From Bacteroidales bacterium (GTDB lineage Bacteria > Bacteroidota > Bacteroidia > Bacteroidales > Muribaculaceae): DNA of 9,641 nt. A program made the translations under genes and the position numbers. The notes below the pieces were generated by a model. It was given only the letters and a program-made list of their open reading frames with translations. It was not told the origin of the DNA and did no database searches. The DNA is taken from the NCBI GenBank assembly GCA_030526455.1, contig JAUNCU010000111.1, positions 1-9,641 on the forward strand. Reading direction: 5' to 3'. Each line of letters starts with the position of its first letter. Within the stretch, counting starts at the first letter, position 1. Positions 1-6,587 of the stretch are shown piece by piece.

Positions 1-2
1 TT

Positions 3-96
3 AACGCGTTTCAGCAGATTATAGCACTATAAGTTGCTCAAATCGCATTTTTTCAACACATTTCAGCAGATTATAGGTCTAAAAGTTGCTCAAATC
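3..96. repeat. 52-bp tandem repeat, about 1.8 units visible
   Basis: Positions 3-44 and 55-96 are direct repeats with a 52-nt period, matching at about 37 of 42 positions; the core at 9-44 and 61-96 matches at 33 of 36. Each unit is itself an imperfect dyad: in the left unit TTATAG (19-24) and CTATAA (27-32) are perfect arms two bases apart, and pairing extends outward to GCAG.../...TTGC. The array reaches the window edge, so more units may lie to the left. The 16-nt spacing between cores is too short for a normal CRISPR spacer. It lies just past the 3' end of the phosphoesterase gene. Function unknown. Confidence 0.8.
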
Positions 97-134
97 ATAA
101 TCATAGATAAGGTACCATTGCTCCGCCCTCGCTT

Positions 135-1598
135 CTACATTTTGAACGAGGTGGTTTTGTCGTTTACTATTACCTCTTGTGGGGTGCCGCAGTGGTTGCG
201 GTCTTCGAGGATGCTGCGCAGGAGGTTGTGGAACTTGGGCATTACCGACTCTCGGAGGGGCTCCTGCACCATTTCGGCGATGCCGGCGGGGAGGGACGCC
301 TCCATCACCATGTTCATGCCTTTTTCCATTTCCTCGATCACGTGCTTTGTGTCGGGGTTCTCGCCCTCGTTGCCCTCGTAGAGCGCTAGCATGGCACGGG
401 TGGCGAGGTCGTCGAACTGTGCATGACACACTTGCTTCATGCCACTTTTCATCTTACTCAGGTCGAAACTGCCGCCGCCAAAGAGTGCCATCATGCCCGA
501 GAACTTGCTGGCCACGGCATCCATTTTCGCCAGCGCGCGATTGAGCATGCCGTCGAGCAGCGCTGGCACCGCCTTCTCCACCTGAAGGCGCCCCTCGGCG
601 AGGAGATTCTTGCACGAAGGCACCGCCTTGATCTGGCGCGTGTCGACACGCATCACGCCATCGTCGATGGTGATGGTGCGGTAATGGAAGGGATAAGTGA
701 CGAGCGAACTGGTGGCCACTTCGGTGATAGAGTCGCCGCCAATGTAATCGCGGGCAATATCGGTGATGTGTAGATGGCCGGTAAGCATCACGCGCAGACC
801 GGCATCTACGAGCGTGTTACGCACATTCTTATAATCGGCCACCACATATTTTTCGAGCAACTTGGCCTCCTGATCGAAGTGTTCAATGAGGTGATGGTGC
901 ATCATGCCCACCACTTGCTTGCCCTGGGCACGCGCCTCACGCACGCGCGCAGCCACCCACTGAAGCGTGGCGGGCTTGATGCGGCCGGCGGTGTTGTAGG
1001 TGTTCACCGAGTCGCCGCGCGATTTGAGCAGATTTTCCTCATCGCGGTTGCTGTCGATGCCTATCACCACAAGGCCTGCAACGGGTTCGGCCGCAAAACT
1101 CAGCGAAGAGGTGTCGCGCTGCACGCCGGCGCCATGGCCGAAGCGGGCGTAGAGTTGGCGGAAATCATCGCGCGTGATGGTGGCAGCGCTCTTCGTCTTG
1201 GCGCCCTGAAACGATTTCGCGTGAGCATTGCTGATGTCGTGATTGCCCGGCACCACCAGCACCTTGATGCCCTGGGCGCGAAGCAACTCAAGTTGAGCCA
1301 CCACAAACTCATGGCTCAGGCGCTCGCCGTCCTTGGTGAGGTCGCCCGAAATAAGCACCACCTGCGGGCGCTCTTTGATAATTTCCTTCACGGTAGTGCG
1401 CAAAATATCAGCACTTTGCTTAATCATGCGCATATCGGCCGCCGCCTGCTTGTCGATAGCCTCGCCCGGCTTAGCAATCAATTTCTCGCTCATGGCGTGA
1501 ACATCGCTCAGCGCCACTATTTTCACTGCGCCACTCATGTGCAGAGCGGCAAGAGCCATAAAGGCCAGCAGAATTTTTCTCATTGTCGATGGATTCAT
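135..1598 (-). CDS. Secreted calcineurin-like metallophosphoesterase
   Basis: A 487-aa exported phosphoesterase predicted to hydrolyse phosphate esters with a two-metal centre; the substrate cannot be read from sequence. The N-terminus has a basic start and a hydrophobic segment (about residues 7-24) ending in SGA, a likely signal peptide. All calcineurin-like motifs are present in order: D32-x-H34, G85-D86, GNHD at 118-121, a histidine cluster at 234-236 and GHLH at 274-277. Residues from about 330 to 487 form a charged, probably helical extension that I do not recognise. The start used is the ATG at 1598; a second ATG at 1583 begins MRKILLAF, a more typical signal peptide start. The promoter at 1615-1647 would leave a leader of only about 9 nt for the first ATG and about 24 nt for the second, so 1583 is a serious alternative. 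The stop is TAG. No partner gene is adjacent; it appears monocistronic. Confidence 0.9.
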   Translation of the reverse strand: MNPSTMRKILLAFMALAALHMSGAVKIVALSDVHAMSEKLIAKPGEAIDKQAAADMRMIKQSADILRTTVKEIIKERPQVVLISGDLTKDGERLSHEFVVAQLELLRAQGIKVLVVPGNHDISNAHAKSFQGAKTKSAATITRDDFRQLYARFGHGAGVQRDTSSLSFAAEPVAGLVVIGIDSNRDEENLLKSRGDSVNTYNTAGRIKPATLQWVAARVREARAQGKQVVGMMHHHLIEHFDQEAKLLEKYVVADYKNVRNTLVDAGLRVMLTGHLHITDIARDYIGGDSITEVATSSLVTYPFHYRTITIDDGVMRVDTRQIKAVPSCKNLLAEGRLQVEKAVPALLDGMLNRALAKMDAVASKFSGMMALFGGGSFDLSKMKSGMKQVCHAQFDDLATRAMLALYEGNEGENPDTKHVIEEMEKGMNMVMEASLPAGIAEMVQEPLRESVMPKFHNLLRSILEDRNHCGTPQEVIVNDKTTSFKM

Positions 1599-1614
1599 AT
1601 TGTAAAACGTGGGG

Positions 1615-1647
1615 CAAATTTACGCATTTTTCAGCAAAGAAAGCAAA
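1615..1647 (-). promoter_or_regulatory. Bacteroidetes-type promoter for the metallophosphoesterase
   Basis: On the minus strand TTTG (1644-1647) is followed after 21 nt by TAAATTTG (1615-1622), a full match to the Bacteroidetes -33/-7 consensus at normal spacing. The -7 box ends only 16 nt before the ATG at 1598, giving a very short leader. Confidence 0.75.
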
Positions 1648-1772
1648 TAGCCACCACGCGTTTTCAAGAAAGAAACCGAGCACAAAAATGTAAACAGATG
1701 TGAATTTCACAACAAGAAAAGGTGTAATACTTTAAACAGTGTTAAATCAAAGCGATTTTTTACTCGAAAAGT

Positions 1773-1802
1773 ATGTTATATAACATGTTTTTCCTAATTT
1801 TG
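1773..1802 (+). promoter_or_regulatory. Promoter and 14-bp palindrome of ncRNA copy 1
   Basis: TAATTTTG at 1795-1802 matches the TAnnTTTG -7 box. The perfect palindrome ATGTTATATAACAT (1773-1786) lies 8 nt upstream and covers the -33 region, where TATG stands 19 nt from the -7 box instead of TTTG. The second RNA copy has the same element at the same distance, although the 8-nt spacer and outer flank differ. The palindrome may be an operator or an alternative -33 element. Confidence 0.7.
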
Positions 1803-1953
1803 CATCGGTTTTTCATGGTATTAGTTTTTAAGGTTGTGAAATACTAGGCGTCGTGACGACGGTTTTTATTTCATTTTGTTAAGGTTTATGTTAATGGTAT
1901 TAGAAGGTTAATTAGTTAAGCAATCCCCGATAGAGATATCTGGGATTTTTTTT
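1803..1953 (+). ncRNA. Structured small RNA of about 150 nt, copy 1 (possibly Bacteroidales-1 / 6S-like)
   Basis: The RNA is inferred from a promoter at one end and a strong intrinsic terminator at the other, with no sensible reading frame between. The start should lie a few nt after 1802. Visible structure: a central hairpin with CGTCG/CGACG closing a TGA loop, a 6x6 internal loop, then TGAAAT/ATTTCA; and a possible end-to-end pairing of ATCGG (1804-1808) with CCGAT (1927-1931), which competes with the terminator. ATGGTATTAG occurs twice, each time followed within a few nt by AAGGTT. A Bacteroidetes promoter on one end and a terminator on the other is how the Bacteroidales-1 RNA class (later suggested to be a 6S homologue) was described. 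I place it there only tentatively. A 5' leader is unlikely because the terminator is complete and no gene follows closely on this strand. Confidence 0.7.
1922..1953 (+). terminator. Intrinsic terminator of ncRNA copy 1
   Basis: AATCCC (1922-1927) pairs with GGGATT (1942-1947). Inside, a C/T mismatch is followed by GATA/TATC closing a GAGA tetraloop (1933-1936). The T-run is 1946-1953. Confidence 0.9.
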
Positions 1954-1979
1954 GCACCTACACAAATCGACGCACCCCC

Positions 1980-2028
1980 AGCCCACCAGGCCGGGGCTTA
2001 TTTTTCTGAGGACGCCAGGCCGGGGCTT
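1980..2028 (+). terminator. GC-rich hairpin repeat, possible backup terminators
   Basis: CCAGGCCGGGGCTT occurs at 1986-1999 and again at 2015-2028, each followed by a T-rich run. In the first, AGCCC (1980-1984) can pair with GGGCT (1994-1998) just before TATTTTT, which resembles a weak terminator on the plus strand. The second unit lacks the upstream AGCCC arm. The following stretch to about 2220 is GC-rich and then A-run-rich, with no convincing gene. RNA copy 2 has nothing similar downstream. Confidence 0.35.
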
Positions 2029-2219
2029 TTTTTGAGAGAGGCAGCCTTACCCGCTGACGCGGGCAACACAGGGGCGCCACCGCTACAACGAAACCGCCGC
2101 CCCACAAAGCGAAGCCACCTTTCCACAGCCCCAAGCCAGCCAAGAAAAAAAAATTCGCCGCCCCCCAAAAAATAAAATTCGCTTAATTCGTGAACAAAAA
2201 AAACCTAAATTCGCTGAAC

Positions 2220-2251
2220 AAAAAAAATGCAGTGGAGCCGAGTCCACTGCA
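2220..2251 (-). terminator. Intrinsic terminator of the DUF2795 gene
   Basis: TGCAGTGGA (2228-2236) and TCCACTGCA (2243-2251) form a perfect 9-bp stem with a 6-nt loop. On the minus strand the stem is followed by eight T (plus-strand A run 2220-2227). It lies about 46 nt past the stop of the upstream minus-strand gene. Confidence 0.9.
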
Positions 2252-2297
2252 CTTAATTTATTTCGTTGATATTCGCTGATTTTCCACTACCCGGGCA

Positions 2298-2522
2298 TCA
2301 ATATTCTTCTTCGTCGAAAAAGAAATCTTCGTCGTTTGTTGGGTAGTCGGGCCAGATGTCTTCGATCGATTCGTAGGTTTCGCCTTCGTCTTCGATTTCC
2401 TGGAGGTTTTCGATCACTTCCAGAGGTGCACCGCTTCGCATTGCGTAGTCAATGAGTTCGTCTTTAGTTGCTGGCCATGGTGCATCTTCGAGTTTTGTGG
2501 CTAGTTCAAGTGTCCAATACAT
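2298..2522 (-). CDS. DUF2795 family small acidic protein
   Basis: A 74-aa cytosolic protein starting MYWTLEL. I recognise it as the Bacteroidetes form of the DUF2795 family from the run DELIDYAMRSGAPLEVIENL (residues 21-40) and the acidic, aromatic tail ending DEDFFFDEEEY. The family's molecular function is unknown. There is no signal peptide or membrane segment, and the last third is strongly acidic. The frame stays open upstream to a TTG at 2549, but the ATG at 2522 gives the usual family length and N-terminus. It has its own terminator. A candidate -7 box, TATTTTTG on the minus strand at 2610-2617, would leave a leader of about 80 nt, but no good -33 box accompanies it. It is divergent from trpB, with about 400 nt between the two starts. 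Confidence 0.88.
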   Translation of the reverse strand: MYWTLELATKLEDAPWPATKDELIDYAMRSGAPLEVIENLQEIEDEGETYESIEDIWPDYPTNDEDFFFDEEEY

Positions 2523-2838
2523 AACAATATATGTGTTTAAAAGTTGCAAAATCGTCTCCCTTTTTCCTTAATGGACGAGCGGAGAATCGTCTCGTTTCGT
2601 AAATTTTCGCAAAAATAATACTATAATTTGAATTTTCGCATTTTTATTGACAAAAAAATAGGTAAGACGGGGGTGAATATTGTTAAATGTTGCAAAATTG
2701 AGGATTTTACGCGTTTTCAGCCATAAGTGCGCCACAGATGCCTCTCGACGAGGTATGCATATAAATTGTATGTAAAATAGTATATTTATACATGAATATA
2801 TATACAAAATGCATTTTCTTTGAATTTTTCTGAATTTT
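2523..2838. other. AT-rich divergent intergenic region
   Basis: This region separates the DUF2795 gene from trpB. I see no supportable gene: the only sizeable minus-strand frame (2568-2807) starts with TTG and has no recognisable content. A short imperfect dyad, CCTC (2741-2744) with GAGG (2750-2753), is the only local symmetry noticed. No trp leader peptide or T-box-like structure was recognised ahead of trpB. Confidence 0.5.
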
Positions 2839-2872
2839 TTTGCACGTGTTTCAAAAAATTATTATACCTTTG
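2839..2872 (+). promoter_or_regulatory. Promoter of trpB2
   Basis: TTTG (2839-2842) and TACCTTTG (2865-2872) are 22 nt apart, matching the Bacteroidetes consensus with slightly long spacing. The resulting leader is about 40 nt, A-rich and without Shine-Dalgarno sequence. Confidence 0.75.
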
Positions 2873-2921
2873 CAACAGAAAAATAAAAACAACATACAAC
2901 AACGACTAAATTGATTGACTT

Positions 2922-4301
2922 ATGAAACAAGAAATTCCTTACAAGATTTATCTTGACGAAAACGAAATACCCACCCAATGGTATAATGTGCGTGCCGACA
3001 TGAAGACTAAGCCCGCTCCGCTGCTTAATCCCGGCACTGGCCAACCTCTCACGCTTGAGGACCTGAACCCCATCTTCTGCGAAGAACTCAACAAGCAGGA
3101 ACTCGACAACGACACTCCTTTCTTCGACATCCCAGAGGAAATTCAGAAGTTCTACAAGATGTATCGCCCCGCTCCACTGGTGCGCGCCTACTTCCTGGAG
3201 AAAGCCCTTGGCACCCCTGCCAAGATTTACTATAAATTTGAGGGCAACAACACCTCGGGCAGCCACAAACTCAACTCGGCTATCGCTCAAGCCTACTACG
3301 CAAAGAAGGAAGGCCTCAAGGGCGTGACCACCGAAACTGGCGCCGGCCAGTGGGGTACTGCGCTGAGTATGGCTTGCTCTTACTTCGACCTCGACTGCAA
3401 GGTGTTCATGGTGAAGTGCTCTTACGAGCAGAAGCCTTTCCGCCGCGAGGTGATGCGCACCTATGGCGCCAACGTCACTCCATCGCCAAGCCTCACCACC
3501 AACGTGGGTCGCAAGATTCTCTCTGAGCACCCCGACACCACCGGTTCGCTGGGCTGCGCCATCTCAGAGGCAGTGGAAGTGGCTGTTACCAACCCTGGCT
3601 ACCGCTACGTGCTGGGCTCGGTGCTCAACCAGGTGCTGCTCCACCAGTCGATTATCGGCCTGGAAACAAAGGCTGCGCTCGACAAATATGGCATCAAGGC
3701 CGACGTGGTGATCGGTTGCGCCGGCGGTGGCTCTAACCTGGGCGGCTTGATTGCTCCTTTCATGGGCGAAAAACTGCGTGGCGAAGCCGACTACCAAATC
3801 ATTGCCGTAGAACCCGCCTCTTGCCCAAGTTTCACTCGCGGTAAGTATGCCTACGACTTCTGCGACACCGGTATGATTTGCCCTCTGGCTAAGATGTACA
3901 CCCTCGGCAGCCAGTTCATCCCATCGGCCAACCACGCTGGCGGTCTGCGCTTCCACGGTATGAGCCCAGTGCTGTCGCAACTGTATGCCGACGGCATGTT
4001 TGAGGCACGCGCCGTAGAACAAACCGCAGTGTTTGAAGCCGCTACCCAGTTTGCCCGCGTGGAAGGCATCCTTCCTGCGCCCGAAAGTAGCCACGCCATT
4101 CGTGTGGCCATCGACGAAGCGCTCAAGTGCAAGGAAACTGGCGAAGAAAAGACCATCGTGTTCGGCCTCACCGGCACCGGCTACTTCGACCTCGTGGCTT
4201 ACGAGAAATTCAACTCTGGCGAGATGAACGACGTGATTCCAAGCGACGAAACCATCAAGAGTTACCTCGACAAACTCCCCAAGGTGCCCGGCCAGGAATA
4301 A
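2922..4301 (+). CDS. trpB: TrpB2-type tryptophan synthase beta chain
   Basis: A 459-aa PLP enzyme expected to condense indole with a serine-derived aminoacrylate to give tryptophan. The length and signatures fit the TrpB2 branch (TIGR01415 type) rather than classical TrpB1: a long N-terminal extension (IYLDENEIPTQWYNV), TSGSHKLNSA with the PLP lysine at K116, ETGAGQWG at 138-145 carrying the family's catalytic glutamate, and the phosphate-binding loop GCAGGGSN at 265-272. No trpA, trpC or other trp gene is in the window, and the gene has its own promoter and terminator. That fits TrpB2 enzymes often being encoded apart from trpA; an indole-salvage role is inference. The ATG at 2922 lies about 50 nt from the -7 box. 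The protein looks complete, with no missing key residue. Confidence 0.95.
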   Translation: MKQEIPYKIYLDENEIPTQWYNVRADMKTKPAPLLNPGTGQPLTLEDLNPIFCEELNKQELDNDTPFFDIPEEIQKFYKMYRPAPLVRAYFLEKALGTPAKIYYKFEGNNTSGSHKLNSAIAQAYYAKKEGLKGVTTETGAGQWGTALSMACSYFDLDCKVFMVKCSYEQKPFRREVMRTYGANVTPSPSLTTNVGRKILSEHPDTTGSLGCAISEAVEVAVTNPGYRYVLGSVLNQVLLHQSIIGLETKAALDKYGIKADVVIGCAGGGSNLGGLIAPFMGEKLRGEADYQIIAVEPASCPSFTRGKYAYDFCDTGMICPLAKMYTLGSQFIPSANHAGGLRFHGMSPVLSQLYADGMFEARAVEQTAVFEAATQFARVEGILPAPESSHAIRVAIDEALKCKETGEEKTIVFGLTGTGYFDLVAYEKFNSGEMNDVIPSDETIKSYLDKLPKVPGQE

Positions 4302-4352
4302 GAAAACCCCATACGCTTCATCGCAAAGCACTTATATAGTTAGTAATTACAG

Positions 4353-4392
4353 GCGAGAAGCCCCCATCGCGGCGGGCTTCTCGCTATTTTTT
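4353..4392 (+). terminator. Strong intrinsic terminator of trpB2
   Basis: GCGAGAAGCCC (4353-4363) pairs perfectly with GGGCTTCTCGC (4374-4384), an 11-bp stem with a 10-nt loop, followed by TATTTTTT. Confidence 0.95.
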
Positions 4393-4657
4393 GCGAGCGA
4401 AAATTGTCATTAGGGTCCGACCCTGAGCCCAACCTCTACCCCATCAAGCACCTTTCCGAGGCAGAAACTGTTTGCTTTTTGGTCGGTGAATTTTAGGGAT
4501 TTATCGGTGTTTCGATGGGGATTGGTCGATAAGTGGGATATATGGGGATTAAACTTTTGGGCGATTCGTGGTGTCTTATAAGCGAAGGTCTTCAACAAGT
4601 AAACGAAGTTATTAACCCGCATCTTCTCGCTGAGGCGATGCACAAATTTGAAAGACT
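4393..4657. other. Intergenic region with a 13-bp palindrome
   Basis: No convincing gene lies between the trpB terminator and the small secreted protein. AGGGTC (4412-4417) and GACCCT (4419-4424) form a tight 13-nt inverted repeat, the only clear element. A minus-strand frame across 4410-4643 has no family features and is probably chance. I could not find a consensus promoter for the downstream gene: the nearest T-rich box (AAATTTG, about 4645) is too close to the start and lacks the TA. Confidence 0.5.
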
Positions 4658-4990
4658 ATGAGACGTATAATGATGAGCGCCGTTTTGGCCATGGCAATCG
4701 CTGCTCCAATGAGCGCAGCCAACAGCAGAAACCACAACAACATGGGTCGCCACGATGATGGCAGGAACTTCGGAATGATGGACCGCAACTGCAATCACAA
4801 CAACCGCCCAGCATACAACAACCACTGCAACCACCGCCCAGCCGTAGGTTCGAGAGTGATGAATCGCCCAATGCACGGCAGTTACGTGATGTGGAATGGA
4901 CGCCAGCACTGGATGGCCGATGGAGTGATCTATCGCATGGTGAACCAAGGCAGAAACAGTTACTTCGTGGTGGTAGGATACTGGAGATAA
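4658..4990 (+). CDS. Small secreted His/Asn-rich protein
   Basis: A 110-aa exported protein of unknown function. Residues 1-21 form a clean signal peptide (MRRIMMSAVLAMAIAAPMSA, then A), probably cleaved near residue 21. The mature part begins with a low-complexity segment rich in Asn, His, Arg and Met (22-72), including a duplicated motif, NHNNRPA near 46-52 and NHCNHRPA near 55-62, and two cysteines (C45, C57). It ends in a more ordered stretch (74-110) rich in Tyr, Trp and Val, ending FVVVGYWR. The tail loosely recalls small periplasmic Bacteroidetes proteins with repeated YY/GV/YVVV strands (DUF6515-like), but I would not assign it. Histidine and cysteine clustering could mean metal binding; that is inference. 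The gene shares a bidirectional terminator with the convergent deacetylase gene. Confidence 0.8.
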   Translation: MRRIMMSAVLAMAIAAPMSAANSRNHNNMGRHDDGRNFGMMDRNCNHNNRPAYNNHCNHRPAVGSRVMNRPMHGSYVMWNGRQHWMADGVIYRMVNQGRNSYFVVVGYWR

Positions 4991-5070
4991 GGAGGAATGC
5001 CACCTATGAAAGCAACCCAACACACGACGCAGCGGCATGGCAGCGCAAAGCCAGCCCTGGCAATAAAGAA

Positions 5071-5119
5071 ACGGCGGAAGCACTGACTATTTCGACAAGT
5101 GCTTCCGCCGTAATTTTTT
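5071..5119. terminator. Bidirectional terminator between convergent genes
   Basis: ACGGCGGAAGCACT (5071-5084) and AGTGCTTCCGCCGT (5098-5111) form a perfect 14-bp stem with a 13-nt loop. A TTTTTT run (5114-5119) follows on the plus strand and a T-rich stretch on the minus strand. It sits between the ends of the secreted-protein and deacetylase genes. Confidence 0.92.
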
Positions 5120-5138
5120 CCTTATGCCATCTCGGCTC

Positions 5139-6464
5139 CTATCGCGATGCAGAGTCGGGGTGCGATACCGCCGCCACTGGGGCTTTGTGCTCGGTGGCAT
5201 TTTTGTGCTCCGGAGACTTCTTTGACTCGACGGGCTTCTTTGGCTCGGCGCTCTTTTGAGGCTCGGCGGGCTTCTTTACCTCGGTGGCCTGCTTGGGCTC
5301 GGCGGGGTGCTTTACCTCGGTGACCTGCTTGGGCTCTGCGGGCTTGGCTGGAGCGGGCTTGGTGGTGTCGGGGGCATTGGTGGCAGGCTTTTGTGGTTTC
5401 TTCTCCACCTTGGCTGGCGATGGGATGGAGGCGGCGTCTTTTCCCTTGAGGGCTTTCAGGCGGGCTGCCTTTTGCTTGCCGCCGTGCCAGCACACGTAGT
5501 CCACGCTGTTGAGCACGCCAAACTCATAGCCCTGCGCCTTGAAGTAGCGAATGATTTGTGGCAAGGCTTGCACGGTGGTGCGCTTGGCGCCGGTGTCGTG
5601 CATGAGCAGGCACTCGATGTTGTGGCGCGCACTGCAGGCGCTCGACACAAGTCGTGCCACGGGCACATTGTTGCCGCTGGCGTCGCGAGAGTCGAGGTTC
5701 CAGTCCACAAACTGGTAGCCGCTGTCGAGCAGTGCCACACACAGGCGATCCATGAAGCGAGGGTCGGAATTGTGCTTACGGTAAACCGAGTTGCTGCTGC
5801 CGCCGGGGTGGCGCAGAATGCGCGAACGATGGCCCGAATATTTCTCAATGAGATCGTTGATTTTGTTGAGATCCTCGAAATAACTCTCGATGCTCTTGTA
5901 GATGGCGAAGTTGTGGGAATAAGAGTGGATGGCGAGTTCGTGGCCATCGCGGGCGATGTCGGCCATGCGCGAGGTGTATTGCGAGAACTGCGCCGTCACG
6001 AAGAACGTGGCCTTCACATTTTCCTGGCGCAGGATGCTCAGAATCTGGTCGGTGCACACCGATGGGCCGTCGTCGAAGGTGAGATAAATGATCTTTTCGT
6101 TGCGCCCCACCACACGCAGTTGCTCGGTGACGGTAGTGGCATTCTGGGTCGAGTCGTTGACCGAGTAAACCACATCGTAGATGCCTGGGCGGTTCCAGTC
6201 GATGTGGGAGGAGTCGATACTGAGGCGTGCGGCGCCGGAGTTGTCGCTGTATTTCACGCCACGGGTGAGGAAAGTGGAGTCGTGGCCTTCGCCCTCCATA
6301 ATCATCATGGGGCCACGCGTGGTGAGCGTAGGCGCCACAGTGTCGTCGGGGGTGGCACTGAACCACGAAGCATTAGCCTTGCCTGTGCAAGCGGTAGCGA
6401 TCGAGGCAAGAGCGACGGTGAGAAATATGTAAAAGGCAGTGAGCCAGTAGTTGAATATTTTCAC
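5139..6464 (-). CDS. Polysaccharide deacetylase (NodB/CE4) lipoprotein with Ig-like domain and Lys/Pro tail
   Basis: A 441-aa envelope protein predicted to remove acetyl groups from an N-acetylated glycan such as peptidoglycan or a surface polysaccharide. Residues 1-26 are a signal sequence ending ATAC, a plausible lipobox with C26. Residues about 40-118 resemble a DUF5011/Ig-like strand domain (APTL..., GIYDVVYSVNDSTQNATT). The NodB domain (about 124-320) has every motif: TFDDGPS (129-135; base D131, metal D132), HSYSH (180-184; H180, H184), RHPGG (218-222), DWNLD (254-258) and LMHDT (287-291). Residues 340-441 are a disordered Lys/Pro/Glu/Ala tail with imperfect PAEPK repeats, perhaps a wall-contacting spacer. 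The start is GTG at 6464: an in-frame TAA lies four codons upstream and no ATG occurs before residue 53. The exact substrate is unknown. Confidence 0.92.
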   Translation of the reverse strand: MKIFNYWLTAFYIFLTVALASIATACTGKANASWFSATPDDTVAPTLTTRGPMMIMEGEGHDSTFLTRGVKYSDNSGAARLSIDSSHIDWNRPGIYDVVYSVNDSTQNATTVTEQLRVVGRNEKIIYLTFDDGPSVCTDQILSILRQENVKATFFVTAQFSQYTSRMADIARDGHELAIHSYSHNFAIYKSIESYFEDLNKINDLIEKYSGHRSRILRHPGGSSNSVYRKHNSDPRFMDRLCVALLDSGYQFVDWNLDSRDASGNNVPVARLVSSACSARHNIECLLMHDTGAKRTTVQALPQIIRYFKAQGYEFGVLNSVDYVCWHGGKQKAARLKALKGKDAASIPSPAKVEKKPQKPATNAPDTTKPAPAKPAEPKQVTEVKHPAEPKQATEVKKPAEPQKSAEPKKPVESKKSPEHKNATEHKAPVAAVSHPDSASR

Positions 6465-6587
6465 TATTTGAACAGTTTATTTTATGCGTGCGTTGACCTA
6501 TTTCCCTGTGAAAACCTAAACAATATATTGACTAATCACATAGTTAAAGCACAGATTCAACGTAGATAATATTATTAATTGCGAGTG

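Larger units (their letters stand above)
1795..1960 (+). repeat. Long inverted repeat, copy 1 (partner 7040-7207)
   Basis: This segment is the reverse complement of 7040-7207. Reading both in RNA sense, I see one substitution (T1941 here, A in the other copy) and a T-run of 8 rather than 10; everything else from the TAATTTTG box to GCACCTA matches. Identity starts at the -7 box and stops about 7 nt after the terminator, so the repeated unit is a transcription unit rather than a transposon end. No transposase or target-site duplication is visible. Confidence 0.95.

Noticed and set aside
3..96. CRISPR array at the left edge
   Set aside because: The repeat core is about 36 nt but the gap between copies is only 16 nt, the copies differ at several bases, and no cas gene is visible.
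774..1703. Long plus-strand frame opposite the metallophosphoesterase
   Set aside because: His/Ala/Leu-rich antisense shadow of a gene with a complete set of catalytic motifs on the minus strand.
1795..1960. Tm-, SRP- or RNase P RNA
   Set aside because: None of the conserved signature sequences of these RNAs was recognised, and two adjacent copies would be atypical.
1958..2143. Minus-strand 61-aa frame over the GC-rich repeats
   Set aside because: Low-complexity translation driven by the repeated GC-rich block, no recognisable start context, and no family resemblance.
2568..2807. Minus-strand 79-aa frame upstream of DUF2795
   Set aside because: It begins with TTG, lies in AT-rich intergenic DNA and shows no domain-like composition.
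4410..4643. Minus-strand 77-aa frame after trpB
   Set aside because: No signal, motif or promoter; its end runs through the 13-nt palindrome, so it is more likely chance or a translated repeat.
5256..6569. Long plus-strand frame opposite the deacetylase
   Set aside because: The opposite strand encodes a protein with all NodB motifs; this frame is a Gly/Val/Leu-rich antisense shadow.
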